A stretch of DNA of 19,548 nucleotides from Candidatus Pelagibacter sp. (lineage in GTDB: Bacteria; Pseudomonadota; Alphaproteobacteria; Pelagibacterales; Pelagibacteraceae), in assembly GCA_028097945.1 (NCBI GenBank), contig JAOHFJ010000015.1:1-19548 (forward strand), given 5' to 3'. The position numbers and the translations under genes are program-made. Shown piece by piece: positions 12,399 through 19,548 of this stretch. The notes under the pieces were generated by a model. It saw nothing but the letters and a program-made list of their open reading frames with translations, did no database searches and was not told where the DNA came from. Positions within the stretch are counted from its first letter, which is position 1; every line of letters begins with the position of its first letter.

Positions 12399-14954
12399 TT
12401 AATTAATATTGTCCTCAATTTTAATTACAGAAACTACTTTTTCGCTTCCTGATAATTTTTTAATTCTTACTCCTTGAGTATTACGACCTGCAACTCTGAT
12501 TTCTTTCACGGCACATCTCATTATACTTCCTTTATCGGTAGATAAGATAATATCATCAGTTTCATTTACGACTAAGGATGAAGATATGTTTCCATTTCTT
12601 GGTGAATTTACAATACCAATAATACCTTTTCCTCCCCGATTAGTAACTCTATAATCTAAATAAGAAGATCTTTTACCGTATCCATTTTCTGATACGGATA
12701 AAATAAACTTATCTACTCCAGTTTTTATTTTTTTATCTTTATTTATGGTTTTAGTGTCTATTTTGCTATTATCCAAAATAGATAGAGATATGACTTTATC
12801 TTTTTCATTAAGTTGAATTCCTTTAATTCCTTTAGATGATCTTCCTTTAAATAATCTTAATTTTTTAGATTTAAACCTGATACATTTCCCAAATTGAGTA
12901 CTCAAAAGAATATCTTGATCATCTCTACATATTTTAACACCTATAATTCTATCATCTTGATCTAATTTCATTGCAATTTTTCCACTATTATTGATATTAA
13001 CAAAATCCTCTAAAGTGTTTTTTCTTATATTTCCTTTAGCGGTGGCAAAAATTACCATTAAATTTTTCCACTCAGATTCATCCTCAGGTAATGGCATAAT
13101 GGAACTTATTGAGTGATGGCTTTTTAGAGGTAGAATGTTAAATATTGATTTTCCTTTTGATGCAGCTGTACCTTCAGGAATTTTATGAGCTTTTATTTTA
13201 TAAACTAATCCTTGAGTAGAAAAAAATAATACCGGTGTATGAGTATTTGCAGTAAATATCTGAACAACGAAATCTTCTTCTCGAGTTGAAATGCCTGTTT
13301 TGCCCTTTCCACCTCTCTTTTGAGCTTTTAATGAGCTTAAAGGACTGCGTTTAATGTAACCCTGGTTTGTAATACTGATAACAACAGACTCTTTTTGGAT
13401 TGTTTCCTCAATATTATAATTTAGAACTGCATCAATAATTTTAGTCCGTCTTGGTTTAGAAAATTTATCTTTAATTTTTTCTAATTCTTCAGTTATTAGT
13501 TTATAAAGCTCTTTTTTAGAGTTAATAATTTTATTATATTCAATTATTAACTTAGCAAGTTTGTTAATTTCACTTTCTATTTCCCCTATTCCGTAAGCTG
13601 TAAGTTTTTGTAATCTTAATTCTAAAATTGCATTTACTTGTTCAATGGAAAGTGAGTAACTTGATACGTTTTTTTTTTTTCTATTAATGAAATTAATTTT
13701 CCATTTTTTTGATAAAAGATTTTTTTTTGCTATTTCTGTATCTTTAGAATTTTTTATAATTTTAATTATTTCATCTATATTTTCTACAGCAGTAGCTAGA
13801 CCAATTAAAATATGAGCTCTTTCTTCTGCTTTTTTTAAATCAAATTTTACTCTTTTTACAACTGTATCTTCTCTGAATTTTAAAAATTCTGAAATAAATT
13901 CCTTTAAATTAAGTATCTTTGGTTTATTATTAACAATGGCTAAAGTGTTAAAACCAAAAGAACTTTCTATATTTGTGAGTTTGTAAAGTTGTCTTCTGAT
14001 CATCTCTGGTTCAACTGCTTTTCTTAATTCTATAACTACTCGAATTCCTTCCCTATTGGACTCATCTCTTATATCTCTGATGCCTTCAATTTTCTTATCT
14101 CTTACAAGTTGGGCTATTTTTTCAATAAGCATTGATTTGTTAACTTGATAGGGAATTGATTTAATTATAAGTGTTTCTCTGCCACCTTTTTTTTCTTCAA
14201 GATCTATCTCTCCTCTAATCTTAAATGATCCTCTGCCTTTATTATAACCTTGTTTAATAATATCTTTGCCAATTATAATTCCTCCTGTGGGGAAATCTGG
14301 GCCAGGCACGTGTTTCATTAATTGGGCGATAGTAATGTCCTTATTATTTATATAAGCTATAGTTCCATTGATTATTTCACCCAAGTTATGTGGAGGGATA
14401 CTCGTAGCCATACCAACTGCGATACCTCCTGCACCATTAACTAAAATGTTAGGGTACTGAGATGGTAAAACTTCAGGTTCTTTTTCTGTTTCATCATAAT
14501 TGCTGCGATAACTGACAGTATTTTTTTCTAAATCCTCAGTTAAAAATTGTGCAATTTTTCCTAATTTTGTTTCTGTGTATCTCATTGCTGCAGGTGGATC
14601 TCCGTCAATTGAACCAAAATTACCTTGCCCAGTTATTAATGGAACGCTCATCGAAAAATCTTGTACTAATCTTACTAGAGCATCATAAACTGATTGATCT
14701 CCATGAGGATGATATTTACCAATTACATCTCCAACTATACGAGCTGATTTTCTAAAGGGTTTTGACCAATCATAACCACCTTTATACATTGCATATATTA
14801 TTCTCCTATGCACGGGTTTTAAACCATCTCTCACATCTGGAAGAGCTCTACTTACAATTACGCTCATAGCGTAAGAGAGATAAGATGAACTCATTTCATC
14901 TTGGACAAAAATAGGCTTAAATGATTTATTATTCGTTACGATATTTTTTTCCAT
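12399..14954 (-). CDS. gyrA: DNA gyrase subunit A
   Basis: Breaks and rejoins DNA for negative supercoiling together with GyrB. The 851-residue product has the catalytic Tyr126 in AAMRYTETK. The quinolone-determining segment [14 protein letters not shown] (82-95) has Gln87 at the position of E. coli Ser83 and Asp91 at Asp87. The GyrA box [11 protein letters not shown] in the C-terminal beta-pinwheel distinguishes it from ParC. A run of twelve A (coding strand; 13680-13669) encodes the Lys triplet in [10 protein letters not shown] near residues 426-428. The gene starts 6 nt after ssb and is followed one base later by coaD. Resistance cannot be inferred from Gln87, since the natural residue varies among lineages. 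Confidence 0.97.
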   Translation of the reverse strand: MEKNIVTNNKSFKPIFVQDEMSSSYLSYAMSVIVSRALPDVRDGLKPVHRRIIYAMYKGGYDWSKPFRKSARIVGDVIGKYHPHGDQSVYDALVRLVQDFSMSVPLITGQGNFGSIDGDPPAAMRYTETKLGKIAQFLTEDLEKNTVSYRSNYDETEKEPEVLPSQYPNILVNGAGGIAVGMATSIPPHNLGEIINGTIAYINNKDITIAQLMKHVPGPDFPTGGIIIGKDIIKQGYNKGRGSFKIRGEIDLEEKKGGRETLIIKSIPYQVNKSMLIEKIAQLVRDKKIEGIRDIRDESNREGIRVVIELRKAVEPEMIRRQLYKLTNIESSFGFNTLAIVNNKPKILNLKEFISEFLKFREDTVVKRVKFDLKKAEERAHILIGLATAVENIDEIIKIIKNSKDTEIAKKNLLSKKWKINFINRKKKNVSSYSLSIEQVNAILELRLQKLTAYGIGEIESEINKLAKLIIEYNKIINSKKELYKLITEELEKIKDKFSKPRRTKIIDAVLNYNIEETIQKESVVISITNQGYIKRSPLSSLKAQKRGGKGKTGISTREEDFVVQIFTANTHTPVLFFSTQGLVYKIKAHKIPEGTAASKGKSIFNILPLKSHHSISSIMPLPEDESEWKNLMVIFATAKGNIRKNTLEDFVNINNSGKIAMKLDQDDRIIGVKICRDDQDILLSTQFGKCIRFKSKKLRLFKGRSSKGIKGIQLNEKDKVISLSILDNSKIDTKTINKDKKIKTGVDKFILSVSENGYGKRSSYLDYRVTNRGGKGIIGIVNSPRNGNISSSLVVNETDDIILSTDKGSIMRCAVKEIRVAGRNTQGVRIKKLSGSEKVVSVIKIEDNIN

Positions 14955-14960
14955 GAAATT

Positions 14961-15422
14961 TTAAAAAGGAATTTCATCATCTAAATCAGAACTATCTTGA
15001 TTTAGGTTTTCGTTAGGAAGGGAACTTTTGTTCTCAGAGACTAGATTAGAATTACCATTGTTATTACCCCTACTGTCTAACATTGTTAAACTCGAGTTAT
15101 ATCCTTGGAGAACTATTTCAGTAGAGTATTTATCTTGACCTGTTGACTCGTCTTTCCATTTTCTAGTGCTTAATTGGCCCTCTATATATACATTTGCACC
15201 TTTTTTAACATATTGCTGAACGACATTTACTAGACCTTCATTAAATATTACAACTCTATGCCACTCTGTTTTTTCTTTTCTTTCACCACTAGATTTGTCC
15301 TTCCAGCTCTGGCTTGTCGCTATGCTCAATCTAGCTACACTTTTGCCGTTGACCATTTGTTTTACTTCTGGGTCTGCGCCTAAACGACCTATTAATTGTA
15401 CTTTATTTAAACTTCCAGCCAT
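14961..15422 (-). CDS. ssb: Single-stranded DNA-binding protein
   Basis: Coats single-stranded DNA in replication, repair and recombination. The 153-residue protein has an OB-fold (about 1-110: [42 protein letters not shown]). An Asn/Ser-rich flexible linker follows, and the acidic tip DDEIPF recruits partner proteins. It is the first gene of the minus-strand operon with gyrA and is divergent from uvrA, a conserved arrangement. No extra domain is present. Confidence 0.97.
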   Translation of the reverse strand: MAGSLNKVQLIGRLGADPEVKQMVNGKSVARLSIATSQSWKDKSSGERKEKTEWHRVVIFNEGLVNVVQQYVKKGANVYIEGQLSTRKWKDESTGQDKYSTEIVLQGYNSSLTMLDSRGNNNGNSNLVSENKSSLPNENLNQDSSDLDDEIPF

Positions 15423-15522
15423 AATAATTTTGAATTAAATTTGATTAATTATTTATAAAACTGATAATTTATAACATAATTACCAAATAATTATAAGGTG
15501 TATGTTATTTTAAGGAAAAAAT
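15423..15522. promoter_or_regulatory. Divergent ssb/uvrA promoter region
   Basis: A 100-nt AT-rich spacer holding both promoters. Candidate -10 sequences such as TTATAACATAAT lie near 15470-15480. AAGGA at 15512-15516 is a good ribosome binding site for uvrA. I searched by eye for LexA boxes: neither GTTC-N7-GTTC (alphaproteobacterial) nor CTG-N10-CAG (E. coli) is present. Confidence 0.4.
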
Positions 15523-18402
15523 ATGTTGAAAAAAATCGTTGTAAAAGGCGCTAAAGAACACAACCTAAAAAATGTTTCTTTAGAAATACCAAAGGAGAAA
15601 TTAGTCGTTATAACTGGTCTATCTGGATCAGGAAAATCTTCTTTAGCATTTGATACTATATACGCTGAGGGTCAAAGACGGTATGTGGAGAGTTTATCTT
15701 CCTATGCTAGGCAATTTTTAGATAAAATGAAAAAACCTAAAGTGGATTTTATAGAAGGTTTGAGTCCTGCTATTTCAATCGAACAAAAAAATACCTCCAA
15801 AAATCCTAGATCTACAGTTGCAACAGTAACTGAAATTTATGATTATATGAGAGTTTTGTATGCTAGAGTTGGAATACCTTATTCACCTTTTACAGGTAAA
15901 CCAATAGTATCTCAGCCCATTAGTGAAATGGTTGATAAAATCAAAAAATTACCGAAAGATAGCACAATTTATCTTCTTGCTCCGATAGTGAGGGGTAGAA
16001 AAGGAGAATATAAAAAAGAAATACTAAACTTTAAAAAAAGAGGTTTTACCAAAATTAAAGTGGATGGCAAATATCTTAACATAGACGAATTCCCCAACCT
16101 CAATAAAAAACTCAAACATGAAATTTCAATTATTGTAGATAGGGTTATTTTAAATTCTAATTTAGGGAATAGATTAGCTGACAGCGTTGAAACAGCTGTG
16201 AATCTATCTAATGGACTACTTAATGTTGAATATGAGAATGAGTCGTTGCCAAAAAAATTTAGAAAAAGGGAGTCTATTACCTTTTCTTCAAAATTCTCCT
16301 GTCCGGAGAGTGGTTTTACCATTGAAGAAATTGAACCAAGACTTTTTTCTTTCAACTCACCCTATGGAGCATGTGAAGAATGTGAAGGAATAGGACATAA
16401 TTTAAATGTAGATCCAAATTTAGTTATTTCTGATCCAAAAAAAAGTCTTCAGGATGGAGCTATAGAACCTTGGGCTAAATCTACGTCTTTATATTACGCA
16501 CAAACTTTAGCATCTATTGCTAAACATTACAAAATCTCTATGGCAGATTCATGGAGAAAAATTCCAAAAAAAATTCAAGACGTTATTTTGTATGGTTCTG
16601 ATGAAGAAGAAATAAAATTTTCATATGATGATGGATATGAGGCTTATAATACAAAAAAAACATTTGAAGGAGTTATTAATAACCTTGAAAGAAGATATTT
16701 GGAAACCGATAGTGAATGGAAAAGAGAGGAAATATCTCAATATCAAAGTGAAACGGATTGTGAAAAATGTAAAGGGATGAGACTTAAAGATGAAGCTCTT
16801 TGTGTAAAAATTAATTCGTTAAATATTAGTGAAGTCACTGAAAAATCAATAGAAGATGCGCAGCAATGGTTTGAAAATTTACAAAATGTGTTAACTGATC
16901 GTGAAAGTAAAATAGCACAACATATCTTAAAAGAAATAAACGAAAGACTAAACTTTCTTTTAAATGTTGGCTTAAATTATTTAACACTTTCACGAGAGTC
17001 AGGAACTTTATCAGGAGGTGAAGCACAAAGAATCAGATTGGCATCTCAAATAGGTTCGGGACTTACTGGAGTTTTATACGTATTAGATGAACCCTCTATA
17101 GGCTTACATCAAAGGGATAATAAAAAATTGATAAAAGCTCTAAAAAAACTTAGAGACCTTGGAAACACCGTAATTGTTGTTGAACACGATATTGAAACAA
17201 TGGAAAATTCAGATCACATTATTGATATTGGTCCAGAAGCTGGATTAAATGGTGGTCAAATTGTTGCTGATGGAACTGTAAAAGAAATTGTCGCCAACTC
17301 AAAGAGTATAACAGGAGATTATTTATCGGGTAAAAAATTTATTGCCATTCCGAAAAAAAGAAGATCAGCTAAAAATGGACGTTTTATTGAAATTAGTGGT
17401 GCAAGTGGAAATAATTTGAAAAAAGTAAATTTAAAAATTCCTGTTGGAACTTTTACTTGTGTAACAGGAGTTTCAGGAAGTGGAAAATCAACATTAATTC
17501 TTCATACTTTATATAATGCTTTTAATTTGATGTTGAACAAAAATAAAAGTCGTAAAGTTCCTAAAGCATTTACTGGTTTTAAAGGCACAGAATTAATTGA
17601 TAAAATTATAGACATTGATCAATCTCCTATTGGTAGAACCCCTCGATCTAATCCAGCTACATACACAGGTGCATTTGGGCCAATACGAGAGTGGTTTGCT
17701 GGACTACCGGAGTCAAAAGCAAGAGGATACAAAGTTGGTAGATATTCTTTTAATGTTAAAGGCGGAAGATGTGAAACTTGTGAAGGAGATGGAGTAATAA
17801 CTTATGAAATGCATTTTTTACCTGATGTTTTTATTCCTTGTGACACATGTAAAGGAGCTAGGTATAATCGAGAAACTCTTGAAATTCGTTTTAAAAATAA
17901 AAATATTGCAGATGTTTTAGATATGACTGTTGACGAAGGCTGTGAATTTTTTGAAAATATACAAACAATAAGGTCAAAATTAATTACACTAAAACATGTC
18001 GGACTTGGTTATATGAAAATAGGTCAACAAGCGACGACATTATCTGGTGGTGAAGCTCAAAGGATAAAACTTGCCAAAGAGCTATCTAAGAGACCTACTG
18101 GTAGAACACTATATATCTTAGATGAACCAACGACAGGATTACATTCTCATGATATAAAGAAATTATTAGAAATTCTTCAAGCATTTGCAAACACAGGGAA
18201 TACAGTTGTGGTGATTGAACATAATTTAGATGTCATTAAAACAGCTGATCACATTATTGATATGGGTCCTGAAGGTGGTGTAAATGGTGGTGAAATTATC
18301 GCTCAAGGGACACCCGAGAAAGTTTCGAACGTAAAAGAAAGCTATACTGGTAAATTTATTAAGGAAATTATGGGTGATAATTCAATGAAAAAAACTGCTT
18401 GA
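15523..18402 (+). CDS. uvrA: UvrABC excinuclease subunit A
   Basis: Damage-sensing ATPase of nucleotide excision repair. The 959-residue product has two ABC modules: first Walker [10 protein letters not shown] (32-40) with signature [12 protein letters not shown] near 496, and second Walker [10 protein letters not shown] near 649-657 with signature [12 protein letters not shown] and LDEPTTGLH. The C-terminal zinc module is intact (C750, C753, C773, C776). The first zinc module has C260, Ser263, C284 and C287, so one ligand is replaced; I recall a Ser in this position in other alphaproteobacterial UvrA proteins, so it is probably lineage-typical. The ATG follows AAGGA by 7 nt. Divergent from ssb; the next gene starts 26 nt downstream. 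Confidence 0.97.
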   Translation: MLKKIVVKGAKEHNLKNVSLEIPKEKLVVITGLSGSGKSSLAFDTIYAEGQRRYVESLSSYARQFLDKMKKPKVDFIEGLSPAISIEQKNTSKNPRSTVATVTEIYDYMRVLYARVGIPYSPFTGKPIVSQPISEMVDKIKKLPKDSTIYLLAPIVRGRKGEYKKEILNFKKRGFTKIKVDGKYLNIDEFPNLNKKLKHEISIIVDRVILNSNLGNRLADSVETAVNLSNGLLNVEYENESLPKKFRKRESITFSSKFSCPESGFTIEEIEPRLFSFNSPYGACEECEGIGHNLNVDPNLVISDPKKSLQDGAIEPWAKSTSLYYAQTLASIAKHYKISMADSWRKIPKKIQDVILYGSDEEEIKFSYDDGYEAYNTKKTFEGVINNLERRYLETDSEWKREEISQYQSETDCEKCKGMRLKDEALCVKINSLNISEVTEKSIEDAQQWFENLQNVLTDRESKIAQHILKEINERLNFLLNVGLNYLTLSRESGTLSGGEAQRIRLASQIGSGLTGVLYVLDEPSIGLHQRDNKKLIKALKKLRDLGNTVIVVEHDIETMENSDHIIDIGPEAGLNGGQIVADGTVKEIVANSKSITGDYLSGKKFIAIPKKRRSAKNGRFIEISGASGNNLKKVNLKIPVGTFTCVTGVSGSGKSTLILHTLYNAFNLMLNKNKSRKVPKAFTGFKGTELIDKIIDIDQSPIGRTPRSNPATYTGAFGPIREWFAGLPESKARGYKVGRYSFNVKGGRCETCEGDGVITYEMHFLPDVFIPCDTCKGARYNRETLEIRFKNKNIADVLDMTVDEGCEFFENIQTIRSKLITLKHVGLGYMKIGQQATTLSGGEAQRIKLAKELSKRPTGRTLYILDEPTTGLHSHDIKKLLEILQAFANTGNTVVVIEHNLDVIKTADHIIDMGPEGGVNGGEIIAQGTPEKVSNVKESYTGKFIKEIMGDNSMKKTA

Positions 18403-18428
18403 TGTTAAAAATTATGTTATAAAGAATC

Positions 18429-19031
18429 ATGACGAACATATTACAATCTCTTTCAAAAACAATTCACCTTTCACTAGGTATTGCGATTTTATTATTCTTT
18501 GGCTTGCATTTTTTTGGTGAAGGTTTTGCTTTTGATACACTTTTTTGGAGTTGGTTGTTTAGATTCATCCATGTTGTTGTTGCAATTATGTGGATTGGAT
18601 TATTATGGTATTTCAATTTTGTTCAGATTCCAAATATGTCTAAAATTCCTGATGAACAAAAACCAGCTATAGGAAAAGTTATTGCTCCTGCCGCGCTATT
18701 TTATTTCAGATGGGCGGCTGCTATTACAGTTGTATCCGGATTAGTTCTAGCGTGGATTAATGGATATGTTCATAGTGCAATGATATTAGGATTAGATGGA
18801 TCCGGAGGCAAGAACACAGCGATAGGAATAGGCATGTGGTTAGGATTAATAATGGCTTATAATGTTTGGTTTGTAATCTGGCCTAATCAAAAAAAAGCGC
18901 TAGGAATGGTTGAGGTTTCTCCTGAAATTAAAGCTTCTTCAGCTAAAACTGCAATGTTATTTTCAAGAACTAATACGCTACTTTCTCTACCAATGCTGTT
19001 ATCGATGGTTGCGGCACAAAATCTTTACTAG
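18429..19031 (+). CDS. Five-helix membrane protein, PuuD N-terminal-like
   Basis: Integral membrane protein of 200 residues with hydrophobic helices at about 13-29, 41-66, 85-111, 131-151 and 176-197. The segment FRFIHVVVAIMWIGLLWYFNFVQ (43-65 region, with His48 and WIG) and the following VIAPAALFYFRWAA / VVSGLVLAW resemble the membrane part of the urate hydroxylase PuuD family (urate oxidase N-terminal domain). The cytochrome c domain of full PuuD, with its CxxCH motif, is absent, so urate oxidation is not supported; a haem-binding membrane subunit is conceivable. It starts 26 nt after uvrA on the same strand and its stop is 2 nt from the convergent secF stop. Family assignment is from memory of sequence patterns. 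Confidence 0.6.
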   Translation: MTNILQSLSKTIHLSLGIAILLFFGLHFFGEGFAFDTLFWSWLFRFIHVVVAIMWIGLLWYFNFVQIPNMSKIPDEQKPAIGKVIAPAALFYFRWAAAITVVSGLVLAWINGYVHSAMILGLDGSGGKNTAIGIGMWLGLIMAYNVWFVIWPNQKKALGMVEVSPEIKASSAKTAMLFSRTNTLLSLPMLLSMVAAQNLY

Positions 19032-19033
19032 TT

Positions 19034-19548
19034 TTAAGGAACTATCTTTTCTTCTTCTTTTTCAATTGTTTTATAATTTACTTTAAAATATTTTAGAATT
19101 GGTGAGGCTACAAATATTGAAGAGTAAGTACCAATTAAAACACCTAAAATCATTGCAAATGAAAATCCTCTTAAAATTTCTCCACCTAATATAAATATTG
19201 AGATTAATGCAAGTAAAGTAGTTACAGAAGTTATAACTGTACGAGCTAAAGTTTCATTAATTGATAAATTTGCAGTTTCACTAATTTCTAATTTATGAAA
19301 TTTACCAAGATTTTCTCTTATTCTATCGTAAATTACCACTGTATCATTCATGGAATAACCAACAATAGTAAGGACTGCCGCAATAATTGATAGATTTATT
19401 TCTAGTGACAAAAGTGAAAAAATTCCAAGTGTAATGATTACGTCATGAAATAGTGCTATAATAGAACCAATACTAAATTGCCATTCGAACCTTATCCAAA
19501 TATAAAAAAGCATAGCTGCAAGGGACAATGAAATTGCCATTATACCAG
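19034..19548 (-). CDS. secF: Protein translocase subunit SecF (partial, N-terminus beyond window)
   Basis: Membrane subunit of the SecDF complex, which uses the proton gradient to help protein export through SecYEG. About 170 C-terminal residues are visible and the frame is open to the window edge, so the Met codon at 19540 is internal, not the start. Characteristic segments are IGSIIALFHDVIITLG, AAVLTIVGYSMNDTVVIYDRIREN, TVITSVTTLLALISIF and GGEILRGFSFAMILGV. Several transmembrane helices are evident. It converges with the PuuD-like gene with only 2 nt between stops. secD would be expected just outside the window. Confidence 0.93.
   Translation of the reverse strand, partial: GIMAISLSLAAMLFYIWIRFEWQFSIGSIIALFHDVIITLGIFSLLSLEINLSIIAAVLTIVGYSMNDTVVIYDRIRENLGKFHKLEISETANLSINETLARTVITSVTTLLALISIFILGGEILRGFSFAMILGVLIGTYSSIFVASPILKYFKVNYKTIEKEEEKIVP

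Noticed and set aside
14680..14720. GyrA Gln87 (E. coli Ser83 position) as a quinolone-resistance mutation
   Set aside because: The natural residue at this position varies among bacteria; without relatives for comparison this cannot be called acquired resistance.
16300..16384. Broken first zinc module of UvrA (Cys260, Ser263, Cys284, Cys287) as a novelty
   Set aside because: A serine at this position is, as far as I recall, common in alphaproteobacterial UvrA; the essential C-terminal zinc module is intact.

Overview
The window is a compact, strongly AT-rich bacterial chromosome segment with almost no intergenic space. Stop codons overlap start codons or other stops, and one stop codon abuts a tRNA. 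Three syntenic blocks typical of Alphaproteobacteria are present: mltB-like / rlpA-like / dac / tmk / holB; sdhE next to recG; and ssb-gyrA-coaD-ppiB-tgt divergent from uvrA. Together with the base composition and streamlining, this points to a SAR11-type (Pelagibacterales) or similar marine alphaproteobacterium. The lineage is an inference from gene content and style, not from a marker-gene comparison.

Layout. (1) 1-4119, minus strand: a tightly overlapping operon of a lytic transglycosylase, an RlpA/SPOR-type lipoprotein, a D,D-carboxypeptidase, thymidylate kinase and the clamp-loader subunit delta-prime (cut by the window edge). It joins cell-wall remodelling with DNA replication supply. 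(2) 4211-4300: tRNA-Ser(UGA). (3) 4301-7248: sdhE divergent from recG, which converges with a DUF502 membrane protein; the two stop codons overlap. (4) 7335-8168: a Tat-type lipoprotein metalloprotease of family M48. (5) 8173-10152: a tiny tRNA-associated genomic island. An exact 45-bp copy of the 3' half of tRNA-Lys(UUU) lies at 8173-8217 and the intact tRNA-Lys is at 10108-10183. Between them sits a single 522-residue gene flanked at both ends by iterated GCACA/TGTGC motifs. (6) 10227-15422, minus strand: the ssb-gyrA-coaD-ppiB-tgt operon. (7) 15523-19031, plus strand: uvrA and a PuuD-like membrane protein. (8) 19034 to the end, minus strand: the C-terminal part of secF.

The part most worth a second look is the roughly 1.9-kb island. 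Its repeat ends exactly at the 5' edge of the tRNA anticodon loop, as in classical tRNA-targeted integration, yet it carries no recognisable tyrosine or serine recombinase. Its only protein appears to be a modular one: about six repeats of a 50-60-residue helical unit (consensus around G-x-x-P-[ST], ending in K-x-G-G) surrounding a PD-(D/E)XK/Vsr-like nuclease domain. It could be a homing-type or helper-dependent mini-element. A second unusual point is Tgt, which has lost two of the three cysteines of its structural zinc site and lacks the usual queA neighbour.
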